Assembly (NCBI RefSeq): GCF_000971975.1
Contig: NZ_LAQO01000043.1
Location: 1-64,000, forward strand
From: Paenibacillus algorifonticola
GTDB lineage: Bacteria > Bacillota > Bacilli > Paenibacillales > Paenibacillaceae
Direction: 5' to 3'
Length of the DNA stretch: 64,000 nt
This document shows, one piece after another, positions 48,654 to 59,213 of the stretch. Every line of letters begins with the position of its first letter. Position 1 is the first letter of the stretch. The notes under the pieces are model-generated. The model was given only the letters and a program-made list of their open reading frames with translations. It did not search any database and had not been told where the DNA came from. Position numbers and translations under genes: made by a program.

Positions 48654-48719
48654 TAAAAAAACACCCCTTAAAGCATCATCGGTTCCCATAAGGGTTTTCC
48701 AATGTCTACTCTAAGGGGT
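48654..48719 (-). terminator. terminator of the phosphonate transporter operon
   Basis: Minus strand: ACCCCTTA (48719-48712) pairs with TAAGGGGT (48670-48663) around a 41-nt loop that can itself fold, then G and seven T (48661-48655). Confidence 0.7.
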
Positions 48720-48773
48720 ACTTCACTCAGATACCATGCTGCTTTCCGTGGCTCCTACTCCGCCTATCCTTCC

Positions 48774-49580
48774 TCACACCAGCTTCTTGCGCACATAGCC
48801 GGAGATCAGGTCAATGACGGTAATCATTACCACGATTCCGAGCAAAATAATGCCGACTCGCGGCCAGCTTCGGGTACTCAGTGCGAAGATAAGCGGCGTG
48901 CCGATACCGCCAGCGCCAATGACGCCCAGTATCGTAGCCGAGCGGACGTTGATTTCAAAGCGATACAGCGTGTAGTTCAGAAAGCCCGGCAGCACTTGAG
49001 GCAGCACAGCGAACCAAAGCTGCTGCATACGCGTTGCTCCAGAGGCAAGCAGCGCCTCAGAAGGACCAAAATCAATATTTTCAATATCGTCCGCAAATAG
49101 CTTACCGAGCATACCAATTGAATGCAGCCCGAGGGCAAGAACACCGGCGAAAGAGCCCGGGCCGACCGCTTTAATAAACAGAATCGCCATAATAATTTCC
49201 GGAAACGTCCGGATGAAGCTGAGCATGATTTTGCCCGAGCCGGAAATCGGCCGATATTTGCTCATATTGCGTGCGGACCAGAAGGCGAACGGAATGCACA
49301 GCACAGCCGAGATAACCGTGCCGAGTATCGAAATAGCCAGCGTGTCCAGCAGCCCCCGCAGCAAATCCTCGCCTTCCGGCAAGTATACATAACCCCAATC
49401 GGGAGAAAAAATGCCCGCCATAATCGACTTCATGATCTGACCTGCCGTCTCTTTAAAGCCGGTAAACGGGACGCCAGAGAACGCCCAAATATAAACAAGC
49501 GCTAGTGCAATAATAATCGGCCACCGAAGCGGATTTTTCCGCGGTTTTTGGATGAGATGATCCCCATTTTTCGTCGTCAT
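48774..49580 (-). CDS. phnE: phosphonate ABC transporter permease (second PhnE)
   Basis: 268 residues with about six membrane helices. Conserved: LRGLLDTLAISILGTVISAV, RTFPEIIMAILFIKAVGPG, and the EAA-like loop GPSEALLASGATRMQQLWF, then GVIGAGGIGTPLI. It forms the membrane channel with the other PhnE. It overlaps that gene by 4 nt and is last in a minus-strand operon phnD-phnC-phnE-phnE. Substrate could be phosphonate, phosphite or another phosphorus compound; the sequence does not settle it. Confidence 0.94.
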   Translation of the reverse strand: MTTKNGDHLIQKPRKNPLRWPIIIALALVYIWAFSGVPFTGFKETAGQIMKSIMAGIFSPDWGYVYLPEGEDLLRGLLDTLAISILGTVISAVLCIPFAFWSARNMSKYRPISGSGKIMLSFIRTFPEIIMAILFIKAVGPGSFAGVLALGLHSIGMLGKLFADDIENIDFGPSEALLASGATRMQQLWFAVLPQVLPGFLNYTLYRFEINVRSATILGVIGAGGIGTPLIFALSTRSWPRVGIILLGIVVMITVIDLISGYVRKKLV

Positions 49581-50383
49581 AATAGTTTCTCCCGCAGCTT
49601 CGTGCTTGCAAAATCAATAAAAAGAACAATGGCCAGCGTGAATAAAATAATAACAGCGGTTTTGTCATATTCGAGAAAGCCAAGGGTCGCTTCGTAGAAC
49701 AAGCCGATGCCCCCAGCCCCAACAAGGCCGAGAATGGCTGCTGCCCGTACATTAATTTCAAAGGTATACAGTACGTACGACATAAAGGCAGCCGAAATTT
49801 GTGGAACTACGCCAAATACGATGCGCTGAATAGCGTTTGCCCCAACCGCCGTCATCGCTTCAAGCGGCCCCTGGTCTATCGTTTCCAGTGTTTCATAAGT
49901 CAGCTTGGCGATTAAACCGACCGAAAACACGGCAAGCGCGAGAATGCCCGGCACTGGCCCAAGTCCGAAAACCGCGACGAACAGGGCGGCGAGCAGCAGA
50001 TCGGGCAGCGTCCGCACCAAATTGAGCAGAAACCTTGCCGGATAATATACCCAGCGATGCGGCATTAAATTGCCCGCGCACAGCAGCGCCACGGGTATGG
50101 CGATAATCGCTCCAATCGTTGTGCCGACCAGTGCCATGCGAATCGTTTCCAGCATGCCATCCACGATATTATCAAAGTAGGTCCAGCGGGGAGGAAACAT
50201 TTCGCGCAGCAGATCGAGCATGTTCGGAAAGCCTTCAATCAGCTCCTTAAAGCTCACTTCTGTCTGCACGGCACTGCCCCAAAGCAGCAGCAAAATAAGC
50301 AGCGCAGTCAGCACATGCTTCGTGCGCGTTGGCGGCAGGGGACGGGCGGTCTGCCTCGTACCAGATTCAAGCGGGTTTTTCAT
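49577..50383 (-). CDS. phnE: phosphonate ABC transporter permease (first PhnE)
   Basis: 268 residues with the same fold: [40 protein letters not shown], loop [19 protein letters not shown] and [13 protein letters not shown]. It differs enough from its partner to be an old duplication. It overlaps phnC by 4 nt and the second phnE by 4 nt, so all three are translationally coupled. Confidence 0.94.
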   Translation of the reverse strand: MKNPLESGTRQTARPLPPTRTKHVLTALLILLLLWGSAVQTEVSFKELIEGFPNMLDLLREMFPPRWTYFDNIVDGMLETIRMALVGTTIGAIIAIPVALLCAGNLMPHRWVYYPARFLLNLVRTLPDLLLAALFVAVFGLGPVPGILALAVFSVGLIAKLTYETLETIDQGPLEAMTAVGANAIQRIVFGVVPQISAAFMSYVLYTFEINVRAAAILGLVGAGGIGLFYEATLGFLEYDKTAVIILFTLAIVLFIDFASTKLREKLL

Positions 50384-51153
50384 GCCGATACCTCTCCCAG
50401 CAGCTCGCCTTCAAGAAGAGGCCTGCCATAAATTTCGGCAAACCGCTCGTCCGTAGCTTCAGCTACGGGGCCGTCAAATACGACCTCGCCTGCACGCAGC
50501 CCGACAATTCGCGTCGCATATTGCCTCGCTAAATCGACAAAATGAAGATTTACGATCGTCGTAATACCCAGCTCCTGATTAATTCGTTTCAAGTCATCCA
50601 TGACTTGCTTCGTAGTAAGCGGATCTAGGGAAGCGACAGGCTCGTCCGCCAAAATGATTTTCGCCTCCTGTGCCAGCACGCGCGCAATCGCGACACGCTG
50701 CTGCTGTCCGCCAGAGAGCTGGTCGGCGCGGGAGTAAGCTTTTTCCAAAATATTAACCCGCTCCAGCGCTTCAAACGCCAAATCCACATCCTCCTTGGGG
50801 AAACGGCCGAATATGGTGCGGAGAGTAGAGTGGTAGCCGACGCGGCCTGCCAGCACATTGCGCAGCACGGTGGAACGCTTGACGAGATTAAAGCTTTGAA
50901 AAATCATGCCAATGTCGCGGCGAATCATCCGCAGCTCATGGCCTTCGGCACTCGTAATCGAGTTGCCGTTAATGAGGATATCGCCCTCGCTAATGTCATG
51001 CAGCCGATTAATCGAGCGCAGCAGCGTAGATTTGCCTGCGCCAGATAATCCGACAACCGCAACAAACTCGCCTTGTTCGAAGGTGAGATTAATATTGTTC
51101 AGACCCTTGGTCTGATTGGGATAAACTTTAGATACTTGACGAAGCTCAATCAT
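50380..51153 (-). CDS. phnC: phosphonate ABC transporter ATP-binding protein
   Basis: 257 residues. Walker [19 protein letters not shown] loop IFQSFNLV, signature [15 protein letters not shown], Walker [14 protein letters not shown], and H loop [12 protein letters not shown]. Opens [23 protein letters not shown] 51153 follows AAAGGAATGA. Energises import by the two PhnE permeases. Confidence 0.96.
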   Translation of the reverse strand: MIELRQVSKVYPNQTKGLNNINLTFEQGEFVAVVGLSGAGKSTLLRSINRLHDISEGDILINGNSITSAEGHELRMIRRDIGMIFQSFNLVKRSTVLRNVLAGRVGYHSTLRTIFGRFPKEDVDLAFEALERVNILEKAYSRADQLSGGQQQRVAIARVLAQEAKIILADEPVASLDPLTTKQVMDDLKRINQELGITTIVNLHFVDLARQYATRIVGLRAGEVVFDGPVAEATDERFAEIYGRPLLEGELLGEVSA

Positions 51154-51206
51154 GACGTCATTCCTTTCGGTTCAAGTTCGGTTTGAGCATAGCGGGCAGC
51201 AATGCA

Positions 51207-51246
51207 ACAAGCCAGCACAGCGCACGCTTGCGCTGAACTGGCTTGT
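51207..51246 (-). promoter_or_regulatory. intercistronic hairpin between phnD and phnC
   Basis: ACAAGCCAG (51207-51215) and AGCGCA (51219-51224) pair with TGCGCT (51229-51234) and CTGGCTTGT (51238-51246); loop CGCT. No T run follows on the minus strand. Such stems after a binding-protein gene often protect its mRNA and give it higher expression than the permeases. Confidence 0.6.
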
Positions 51247-51284
51247 CCTGTCCTGTGCCGCACTGTGCAGGACGAAAAATCGTA

Positions 51285-52283
51285 CTACTCGGTTTTTACT
51301 TTTTCATTGTATTGGCGAACGATATCGAACTTGCTGTCATCGGATTTCACATAGCCTTCATGGGAATAAATTTCTTTAATGATGGCGTGTCCTTCTGTAT
51401 CTTTGCCGATATCAATAAAAGCTTGTGTAATTTTAGCGGCCCAGTCCGCGTTAATGTCGGAACGGACAGAAATCGTATCGTTAGGAATCGCTTCTGTAAA
51501 CGAAAGCACACGTGTATCTTCGAACACTTTAGGATAATCCTTCATGACGGTATTGCGGGCATCCTGGAAAATCGCCGCAGCATCAACATCGCCGTTGAGC
51601 ACTGCGATAACCCCTTGGTCATGGCCTTTAACCGTTACAGGCTGTACATCGCTAAGCGGGTTCAGGCCCTTGTCCATCAGGAGAGCAGCAGGCCATACAA
51701 AGCCAGCGGAGGACGTAACGTTCTGGTAGGCGATTTTTTTACCTTTAAGCTCTTCAACCGATTGAATCGGCGAGTCTTTTTTTACAACAATCAAGGATTT
51801 GTAGAAGTCGACGAGCTGATCGGTAGGAGCGCCAGTCTCATCATTTACGCCAAAGCGCTGTGCCTGCAAAATAACTTCAGCTGCGCCTTTTTCTTTAGCC
51901 AGCACATAAGCAGTTGGAGGCAGGAAGCCTACATCTACTTTTTTGGATGCCATGGCTTCAATAATCGTGTTGTAGTCAGTCGATACGCTAACCTTTACCG
52001 GAATGCCAAGCTTGTCTCCCAGGAGCTTCTCAAGCGGTTTTGCTTTCGCCTCAAGCGTGTCTGCATTTTGTGAAGGGACGAATTGGACAGTCAATGTTGT
52101 AGGCACATAGCCGGTGTCTGCACTTGTTGTTGGTGCTGGCTCAGTTGAGGCAGCTGCGGATGGGCTTGAACTTGGACTAGCGGATTCGCTGCCAGCAGAA
52201 CCAGTTGTATTGTTCGTTCCGCAAGCTCCAAGCAAGAGCGTAGTCAGTAACAGTGGCAACATAAAGGCATACATCTTTTTCAA
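51285..52283 (-). CDS. phnD: phosphonate ABC transporter substrate-binding lipoprotein
   Basis: 332 residues. Signal peptide with lipobox LLLGAC (Cys21), Ser/Thr/Ala linker (about 22-60), then the PhnD domain: LTVQFVPSQNADTLEAKAKP, VSVSTDYNTIIEAMASKKVD, VGFLPPTAYVLAKEKGA and YQNVTSSAGFVWPAALL. Start is TTG at 52283 set by GGAGGG 7 nt upstream; ATG 52274 is too far away. First gene of the operon, divergent from the phosphatase gene. Confidence 0.95.
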   Translation of the reverse strand: MKKMYAFMLPLLLTTLLLGACGTNNTTGSAGSESASPSSSPSAAASTEPAPTTSADTGYVPTTLTVQFVPSQNADTLEAKAKPLEKLLGDKLGIPVKVSVSTDYNTIIEAMASKKVDVGFLPPTAYVLAKEKGAAEVILQAQRFGVNDETGAPTDQLVDFYKSLIVVKKDSPIQSVEELKGKKIAYQNVTSSAGFVWPAALLMDKGLNPLSDVQPVTVKGHDQGVIAVLNGDVDAAAIFQDARNTVMKDYPKVFEDTRVLSFTEAIPNDTISVRSDINADWAAKITQAFIDIGKDTEGHAIIKEIYSHEGYVKSDDSKFDIVRQYNEKVKTE

Positions 52284-52467
52284 TCAAAAACCCTCCAAGA
52301 GATTGTATTTTTTGGCACTTGCTTACTATATTCAATCTATATTTGCGGAGTATCAACGATAAATGAATTATTTGTAAAATAACCTTCTGCACTGCTCAGT
52401 TGAAAATGATTTTGCTAGAATAGTTACATAGGCAGAATCGATGCTGCAATGAGGGAGAGGCTTATTT

Positions 52468-54060
52468 ATGACGCAAACGAACAAGTACACTTGCGATATT
52501 ATACTGACTAGTGATCTGCACGGAGCGATCCGTCCGATCCATTACCCGACCAATGCCTACAGCCATAACGGATTGGCTTTATTGGCAGCACGAATCAAGC
52601 GGGAACGCGAACGGGCACCTGAGCTGCTGCTGGTGGACAATGGGGATTTGCTGCAGGGCTCGCCGCTGGCCTCCTACGCTGCTGCATTTCAAGACAGTTA
52701 TGACACGCATCCTTTTATAGAGGTGTTGAATGAGCTTGGCTATGATGCTGCTGTCATGGGCAATCATGAATTTAATTATGGCCTGGATATGCTGAACCGT
52801 GCTGTTCAGGCTTCAAAGTTTCCATGGCTGTCGGCTAATATCGTCGATGCACAGAGTGGAGAGCCTGCTTTCGGCCCTCCGTACATCATCAAGCAAATGG
52901 CTTCTGGCGTAAAAGTCGCCCTGCTGGGGGCAACCACCCACTACATTCCCAACTGGGAGCAGCCTCAAAATATAAAAGGGCTGCGTTTTCTGGATGCGTT
53001 AGAGACGATTCGGACTTGGGTCCAGCACATACGCGAGAAAGAACGGCCGGATATCGTTATTGTCAGCTATCACGGGGGCTTCGAAAATGATCTTGCAACG
53101 GGGCAGCTAGCCGAACCGCTGACGGGTGAAAATCAAGCCTATGCCATTTGCCGTGACGTGGAAGGCATAGATGTATTGCTCACCGGGCATCAGCACCGTT
53201 CATTTGCGGAGGAGCTGCATGGCGTCACGATTGTGCAGACGGGCTATAACGGGTCATCTGCTGCTCATGTCGCGGTGCAGTTGGAGCGGCAGCCCGAAGG
53301 GCGCTGGGAAATGACGAGCAAGCGAGCCGAGCTGCTTTATCCAGAGGAGTCTGCCTTGCCTGACGCCGCTGTCCTAGCGCTAACCGATGAGCTGGAGCGA
53401 CGTACGCAAGCTTGGCTGGATCAGCCGATTGGCGAAATCATTGGCGATCTGTCGATTCAGAATGCAGCCGAGCTGAGGCGGGCTGCCCATCCGTTTCTTG
53501 CTTTTGTCCATCAGGTTCAGATGGAGGCTACGGGAGCGCAGCTATCTAACGCTGCTTTGCTAAGCGAGGAGTCGCGCGGTTTTGGAAACAAAGTGACGAT
53601 GCGGGATGTATTATCGAATTTCATTTATCCCAACACGCTGACGGTATTGGAGCTAAGCGGGCAGGACATTCGGGATGCGTTGGAGCAGGCCGCGTGTTAT
53701 TTTTCACTGGACGAGCAAGGGGATATTATTGTAAATCCGTATTACATGGAGCCGAAGGCGCAGCATTATAACTACGATATGTGGGCAGGCATTGACTATG
53801 AGCTGGATATTTCGCGGGCGGAAGGAAGCCGGGTGGTCAAGCTTATTCGCGCCGGAGAGCCTTTGCAGATGGATGCCCCATATTCGGTTGTAATGAACAG
53901 CTATCGTGCGGCTGGCGGCGGCAATTATGCGATGTACGCAGGCAAACCGATCCTTTTTGCTGGTGATACAGATATGGCGATGCTCGCTGAAAATTATATT
54001 CGCAGGCATCAGCCGCTGGACGCGCCTCGCGCGGATAATTGGAAGGTTACAGCAGGATAG
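52468..54060 (+). CDS. metallophosphatase / 5'-nucleotidase (UshA/CpdB-like), cytoplasmic
   Basis: 530 residues. Metallophosphatase domain (about 1-290): ILTSDLHGAIRP, LLVDNGDLLQGSPLA, AVMGNHEFNYG, and GHQHRSF supply the two-metal site. The C-terminal 5'-nucleotidase domain (about 310-525) includes NFIYPNTLTVLELSGQDIRD and YDMWAGIDYELDIS. No signal peptide is present, unlike UshA, so it should act on nucleotides or cyclic nucleotides inside the cell. ATG 52468 follows AGGGAGAGG. Divergent from the phn operon, consistent with shared phosphorus-stress control, though I see no clear PhoP boxes. Confidence 0.92.
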   Translation: MTQTNKYTCDIILTSDLHGAIRPIHYPTNAYSHNGLALLAARIKRERERAPELLLVDNGDLLQGSPLASYAAAFQDSYDTHPFIEVLNELGYDAAVMGNHEFNYGLDMLNRAVQASKFPWLSANIVDAQSGEPAFGPPYIIKQMASGVKVALLGATTHYIPNWEQPQNIKGLRFLDALETIRTWVQHIREKERPDIVIVSYHGGFENDLATGQLAEPLTGENQAYAICRDVEGIDVLLTGHQHRSFAEELHGVTIVQTGYNGSSAAHVAVQLERQPEGRWEMTSKRAELLYPEESALPDAAVLALTDELERRTQAWLDQPIGEIIGDLSIQNAAELRRAAHPFLAFVHQVQMEATGAQLSNAALLSEESRGFGNKVTMRDVLSNFIYPNTLTVLELSGQDIRDALEQAACYFSLDEQGDIIVNPYYMEPKAQHYNYDMWAGIDYELDISRAEGSRVVKLIRAGEPLQMDAPYSVVMNSYRAAGGGNYAMYAGKPILFAGDTDMAMLAENYIRRHQPLDAPRADNWKVTAG

Positions 54061-54103
54061 ACGCTTGTACCAATTATGATGCTGCATATAACGCTAAAAT
54101 AAA

Positions 54104-54137
54104 GCTCTCGCGTCTCCGAAAAGGGAGGCACGAGAGC
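54104..54137. terminator. terminator between convergent phosphatase and OB-fold protein genes
   Basis: GCTCTCG and CTCC (54104-54117) pair with GGAG and CGAGAGC (54124-54137), loop around GAAAAG. On the minus strand it is followed by TTTATTTTAG, so it mainly ends the minus-strand gene. Confidence 0.75.
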
Positions 54138-54151
54138 AAACAATGGTTAGC

Positions 54152-57100
54152 CTAGCTCGTTATAGTTGTTTTCTGAACCGTAACGTGAACAGTGATTATT
54201 TCACTCGTTGTCGCCCCTGCTGCATTAACAAGCTCGGCACGATATTCGTAAGCTCCAGGCTGTCGGTCAGATAGTGCTGTTATGGCACTTTGAGCGGCAG
54301 GAGCAGCTGCTTTCAGAGACTGGGTGTCGATGAGCTCGTTATTTTCGTACAAACGATATTCCGTCGCGTTCGTTCCCCACCACATGTTCATCGTAATGTT
54401 GTATTGGCCGTCACCGTCCCAGTTGTTTTGAGAAAGGACGGGTTTGCCCGGAGACGCATCGGTAACGCGTACCGTTAGGACCTCGCTGCGGGTTGTCCCC
54501 TTGGCATTGGTAAGCTCAGCGGTGTAGGTGTACGTTCCATTGGCCTTGCCGCTTACATGAGTTTGCGCAAACTGGGCAGAGGGGGAGACATCAGGCAGCG
54601 TCTGGCTATCGATGAGCTCGCCATTTTCATACAGCTTATAGCTCGTCCCGTTGTTGCCCCACCACATATTCAGGGATATCGTATAATCGCCGTCCTGCAA
54701 GCCTGTATCATAGCCATTGTTGCTCGAAAGCACGGGCTTCCCCGGAGCGCCTGTCGCAAGCGGCTGGCCGGTAATGCTGAAAGAAGCTTGATGAGATGCT
54801 TCATTGCCGGCAAAATCCTTTACGGAGTAGGCAATGGTATGAGCGCCCAGACCAAGTTCAGAGCCAGTAATGGAATAAGGGCTGTTAACAGGCTGGCCGT
54901 CCAGCAGCAGTTGCTCGCTAGCTACACCAGACAAGGCATCCGAGCTGCTCAGCGCAAAAATAAGCGTATCTGTCTCGGAAGCATCCGCTATCGCGCCCCC
55001 AGACTGTGTCAATATAACATTTGGTGCAGATTTATCGAGCTTGACCGTTAACGATTGAACGGCTTCTTTATTGCCAGCTGCATCCGTTGAGAAAAAGGAA
55101 ATCATAGAGCTGCCTTCCTCACTAATAGGGAATGGAGCTTCATAGGCTTGGTAGACGCTCCCGTTGACAGCGTACTCTGTACGCAGAGGGGAGGAACTGC
55201 CTGTGTCATCGGTTGCTGTCAAGGTGACCGAAACGTCTTGGTTCAGCCATCCCGCCTCATTAGGCGAAGCGGAAAGGGAGGCCGTTGTCTCCGGAGCCGC
55301 CGTATCGCCTTGCAGGGTGAAATCGCTGAGCCCGCGGGGCTTTAATTGATAGACATCTCTGAAAATAGCGGCAACGCCCGTAATGCTAATCTGCTGGCCC
55401 TCGGTATAAGGGAATGAAGCCAGCGATAGGCCTGTGCGTGTGTCTACGCGGATATGGTTGCTGACTCCAGCAGCATCGACGGCATCAAACTCGAAAGAAC
55501 CGGCAGGCGTTGCACTTGCCAAGTTTTGAATCGTTACATTTGAAAGCTGAACAAGCTGCCCTTGGTTATTAGCCGAGATGCGGTCTGTGGCAACGGGAAC
55601 TGGCAGCGGCGCTGTGCCGGTTTTTTCGATGGCGACGATATCGGTCAATTCAAGCTCCGAATTGTATAGAGCAGTAGCAGCGGTCACTTTAATGCGGTCG
55701 CCTTGATGGAAGCCGCTTGTACTTTGAAACACATAAAGGCCGCCTGAGTCATCCTGCAAATAAAAAGCTTGTCCGCCAAATGAGCCCGGCTCGGTCGTCA
55801 CGATGCCTTCAACCGTTACGGTCGAGCCGACCGATTGATTGCGAGCCTCTGCAATGGGGATCAGAGCGGGAATCGGGCCTTCCTCTTCGGGAAGCGGCTC
55901 TGCTGGCACATTGCCCACAGTTACTGCGTTCGTAAGCAGATTGCTTCCGTTCAAGCGCAGGCGCAAATTGGCTGCACCGGACGTTCCGGATTTAATACGG
56001 ACGGTCAAATCTTTAAAGGCATGTCCTTTGCTATCCGATGTGACACTAAAAGTTGAGCTGTAGCCGTAGGCAGTCGGCCATGTGCCGTTTTCATTTTGCA
56101 CCATGGCGACCTGCGTGCCTCCACTCAAATAAATGCCGGCGCTAAAGCCCGATACGGTCGTATTGGCAGGCAAATTGTCGGCGACAACGCGGATTTGAAA
56201 ATCCTGCGCATTCGGAAGCGTTGCCTGCTTGACGAAGCTGTAAGCGGCATTGGCACTCGTTGTTGGGCCGCCGTACGAGCCAGGCTTAAACGTAGAGCGG
56301 TCATACCATTTGTAGCCTGCGCTCGGCGCGGACCATGGTTCTGGTTGCGGCTCCGTCGAAGCAGCGGGGTTTTCGAAAGGCAGCAATACCGTGGCATTGT
56401 CTAATTGCAGCCCGTTAACTTCGGTCAGATTGGTGTAGCTTTCCTGCTCGGCGAGCCAATTAACCAAATTAACGAGCAATACACCGTCGTCCTGCTCTTT
56501 AAAGCCGTCATAGGTTGTTTTCCGCGCTCCGGTTTCCTCGCGCAAATATTTTGGGGAAGCATCTTCAACTGGGGAAGAGTCTCCGATAAAAGCGGCCTTG
56601 CCTGCTCCCAGCTTGGAAACGGCGACGTAAGGCCCTTCGGCGATACCGCCTCCGTTGTAAACGCCCTGATCTACGGCGCTGCCCCAAGCCTGATTCGTTT
56701 GCGGCAAGTATACGATTCCTTTAGCTTTGGTTGGGTCGGTAATCGCAAGCGTGGAGCTCGCATGCATCGCAACAGTGGATACGCCAGCAGTGATGCCAAA
56801 GGCTTGTTCTTGCGGCACAATTTGATTGGCTGTTATATCGCCAAGTGCGTTGTAGCGGAAGCGAACGCCAAAATGGTCGGACAGCCAGTCTGAGCTGGTT
56901 ACGCCTTGCATGGCCTCCGAGCTGCGCTCATCAGCGCTCATGCCTTGAGCTGGATCTGTCCACGCGCCGCGGCGGTAGCCGTTGATTGCTTCAGAGCCGT
57001 CCCAGCGATTTTTGTTGCGATCGGCATTATAGTGGTCGCCAACGAAGAAAATGCTGCCGCCGCTCTCTACATACTGCGTCATAGCAGCTTGTTCTGTTGC

Positions 57101-57484
57101 TTTAAAAGGAATGTTGGGTTCCGCGATGACGAACACGCTGTAATCTTTCAGATCATTGTAGGTAAACGGGGTTGTTTTGCGAAGCTCTTGAACATAATAG
57201 CCATCATTGGCGAGTGCGTCACCGAAATCAGAGAAGCCGCCGTCAATGACCCAATCTGCTGCTCCAGCCGTCTGGGCATGGGTATTGTCGAACAAAATCT
57301 TTTTGCCAGCGTTTTCGTTCACGACTTTAGGCTGGATAAAGGGTGCCGGATCTGCAGGGCCTTCAGCATGAACCGCAGAAGTGCTGCCCCATAAACCAGC
57401 TTGCAGCGGAATAGCTACCGATAGAGCGATAAGCGACTTGATCCATTTGTGTGTCACTGATGACTTTCGTTGTGTGAGCTTCAT
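54152..57484 (-). CDS. large secreted protein with GATase-like, OB-fold and Ig-like domains
   Basis: 1110 residues. Signal peptide to about residue 40 (SAVHA). N-terminal domain (about 50-350) has a class I glutaminase-like alpha/beta pattern ([53 protein letters not shown]) without an obvious Cys nucleophile. Then a beta module (about 375-515), two OB-fold/YhcR-like repeats (about 534-725; [20 protein letters not shown]), two Ig-like domains (about 735-925) and two C-terminal modules (about 930-1105) of the type also at the end of the rhamnogalacturonan lyase. Related proteins are often labelled endonuclease; that is not shown here. ATG 57484 follows GGGAGG. Confidence 0.82.
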   Translation of the reverse strand: MKLTQRKSSVTHKWIKSLIALSVAIPLQAGLWGSTSAVHAEGPADPAPFIQPKVVNENAGKKILFDNTHAQTAGAADWVIDGGFSDFGDALANDGYYVQELRKTTPFTYNDLKDYSVFVIAEPNIPFKATEQAAMTQYVESGGSIFFVGDHYNADRNKNRWDGSEAINGYRRGAWTDPAQGMSADERSSEAMQGVTSSDWLSDHFGVRFRYNALGDITANQIVPQEQAFGITAGVSTVAMHASSTLAITDPTKAKGIVYLPQTNQAWGSAVDQGVYNGGGIAEGPYVAVSKLGAGKAAFIGDSSPVEDASPKYLREETGARKTTYDGFKEQDDGVLLVNLVNWLAEQESYTNLTEVNGLQLDNATVLLPFENPAASTEPQPEPWSAPSAGYKWYDRSTFKPGSYGGPTTSANAAYSFVKQATLPNAQDFQIRVVADNLPANTTVSGFSAGIYLSGGTQVAMVQNENGTWPTAYGYSSTFSVTSDSKGHAFKDLTVRIKSGTSGAANLRLRLNGSNLLTNAVTVGNVPAEPLPEEEGPIPALIPIAEARNQSVGSTVTVEGIVTTEPGSFGGQAFYLQDDSGGLYVFQSTSGFHQGDRIKVTAATALYNSELELTDIVAIEKTGTAPLPVPVATDRISANNQGQLVQLSNVTIQNLASATPAGSFEFDAVDAAGVSNHIRVDTRTGLSLASFPYTEGQQISITGVAAIFRDVYQLKPRGLSDFTLQGDTAAPETTASLSASPNEAGWLNQDVSVTLTATDDTGSSSPLRTEYAVNGSVYQAYEAPFPISEEGSSMISFFSTDAAGNKEAVQSLTVKLDKSAPNVILTQSGGAIADASETDTLIFALSSSDALSGVASEQLLLDGQPVNSPYSITGSELGLGAHTIAYSVKDFAGNEASHQASFSITGQPLATGAPGKPVLSSNNGYDTGLQDGDYTISLNMWWGNNGTSYKLYENGELIDSQTLPDVSPSAQFAQTHVSGKANGTYTYTAELTNAKGTTRSEVLTVRVTDASPGKPVLSQNNWDGDGQYNITMNMWWGTNATEYRLYENNELIDTQSLKAAAPAAQSAITALSDRQPGAYEYRAELVNAAGATTSEIITVHVTVQKTTITS

Positions 57485-57787
57485 CAATTCAATTCCTCCC
57501 ATGAATCATTAATCTTAGCGTTCGTCCATATTCTAGCATGCGAGCTTAGGTTGTAGTGATAGGAAATTGTAAAAAATAGTGAAATATTCCTATATAGGGC
57601 GTGAATTGGGGAGGATGAACTAGACGTTTAAGAAGAGTGTATACATCTTGCATTCGTGCCCTACTTTATATGGGTGTTATCTGAGATAATCGTAATGAAG
57701 TGGCTGCAAATACGAATCAAGCGATGTACCGTTTAAGTCTAGCAAGTTTATTAAGTCTATTAATGGTGACCTATAGGAGGAATTAAA
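57485..57787. other. divergent intergenic region, OB-fold protein / galactokinase-like gene
   Basis: About 300 nt, AT-rich near 57550-57600. It must hold the promoters of both genes but I cannot assign boxes with confidence. No hairpin or RNA element recognised. Confidence 0.4.
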
Positions 57788-59083
57788 ATGAGTAATCAAA
57801 TGCTAAATAGGCTGCAAACGGCCGAGGGACAAGCGTTGCTTGCCCAAATGTATGGCAAGCAGCAGCTTTTGGAGCAAACTAGCCGGTATCAATCGCTTAT
57901 GGAACATTTTCAGGTGTATTTCGGAGAGCAGGAGCTTGGATTGTTTAGCTCCCCAGGAAGATGTGAGGTTGGAGGCAACCATACGGATCACAATCACGGA
58001 AAGGTTCTAGCCGGAAGCATTACGCTGGATACGATTGGGGCGGCGGTGAAAGTAGACGAGCCTGTTATTACCTTTTTCTCGGAAGGCTATGAAACGAAAT
58101 ACGTGATTGATCTTAAGGATTTACAGCCTAGATCTGGAGATGATGGCACGACATCATTGGTTCGCGGCATTGCCGCTGGGTTTATTGAGGCAGGCTTTCA
58201 GGTAGGCGGTTTCAATGCCTATATTTCGAGCAATGTGTTCTCTGCGTCGGGGTTAAGCTCTTCCGCGTCTTTCGAAATGCTGATCGGTACGATTTTAAAC
58301 CATTTTTATAATGATGGGGCACTCGATGCCGTCTCCATGTCTAAAATTGGCCAATCTGCTGAAAATCGTTATTGGAATAAGCCGTCCGGTCTGCTCGACC
58401 AAATGGCCTGCTCATATGGCGGTTTAATCGCGATTGATTTTGAAACGCCTAAGGAGCCTGTAATAAAGCCCGTTCGATGGGATTTTCAGAAAAATGGCTA
58501 CTCGCTGGTCATTGTAAATACAGGCGGGAATCATGCTGATTTAACGGAGGATTATGCGGCGGTACCTAACGAGATGTATGCAGTAGCCAAATCGCTAGGA
58601 GCTTCTGTCTGTCGGGATTTAGCGCCAGAGGATATTTACGCTAATTTGAAGGCTGTTAGAGAAGCGGCTGGAGACCGGGCTGTGCTGCGCGCCCTGCATT
58701 TCTTTGAGGAAAATCGTCGTGTGGATGAGCAGGTATCAGCGCTTCAGGAGAACAGGTTCAATGATTTCTTGACGCTCATTACGGAATCGGGGAATTCTTC
58801 GTGGAAATGGCTTCAGAACGTTTATCAAAGCGGAGCTATTCAAAATCAAGAGATCGCCATTGCCCTCGCGCTGACCGAAAACTATTTGAAAAATATCGGC
58901 GACGGTGCATGCAGAATTCATGGCGGAGGATTCGCAGGGGTGATATTGACCATTATTCCTAACGAGCATGCGGAGGCCTATATGTCATGGATTGGCGGAA
59001 TGCTGGATACCCCGGTGCTGGTTGTAAATGTTCGTGAGCATGGGGCTGTATATATTAATAAACTGCTGGATAGCGAAGGTTAA
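57788..59083 (+). CDS. galactokinase-family GHMP kinase
   Basis: 431 residues. Signature 1 reads SPGRCEVGGNHTDHNHG in place of the GalK consensus GRVNLIGEHTDY; the Asp is kept but the sugar-contacting Glu is Asn. Signature 2, the ATP loop, is VFSASGLSSSASFEMLIGTI, and signature 3 is GDGACRIHGGGFAGVILTII. It should phosphorylate galactose or a related sugar with ATP. It stands alone with no galT or galE beside it, so the pathway context is missing. ATG 57788 follows TAGGAGGAA. Known in Clostridia-type GalK variants; substrate not certain. Confidence 0.88.
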   Translation: MSNQMLNRLQTAEGQALLAQMYGKQQLLEQTSRYQSLMEHFQVYFGEQELGLFSSPGRCEVGGNHTDHNHGKVLAGSITLDTIGAAVKVDEPVITFFSEGYETKYVIDLKDLQPRSGDDGTTSLVRGIAAGFIEAGFQVGGFNAYISSNVFSASGLSSSASFEMLIGTILNHFYNDGALDAVSMSKIGQSAENRYWNKPSGLLDQMACSYGGLIAIDFETPKEPVIKPVRWDFQKNGYSLVIVNTGGNHADLTEDYAAVPNEMYAVAKSLGASVCRDLAPEDIYANLKAVREAAGDRAVLRALHFFEENRRVDEQVSALQENRFNDFLTLITESGNSSWKWLQNVYQSGAIQNQEIAIALALTENYLKNIGDGACRIHGGGFAGVILTIIPNEHAEAYMSWIGGMLDTPVLVVNVREHGAVYINKLLDSEG

Positions 59084-59182
59084 AATAGGATTGAAAATCA
59101 ACACTGTACGTTGAGTAGGACATGGAGTAGCACAGCTCCATTTTAGTAGTAAGACAACTGAGAGTTTCTTGGTGGCACGGGC

Positions 59183-59213
59183 CTAACGCTGGAATTTAGC
59201 GTTAGGTTTTTTC
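59183..59213 (+). terminator. galactokinase-like gene terminator
   Basis: CCTAACGCT (59183-59191) pairs perfectly with AGCGTTAGG (59199-59207), loop GGAATTT, six T. The 240 nt after it (59214-59454) are AT-rich and hold the promoter region of the next operon; TATAAT-like boxes are too numerous to choose from. Confidence 0.93.
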
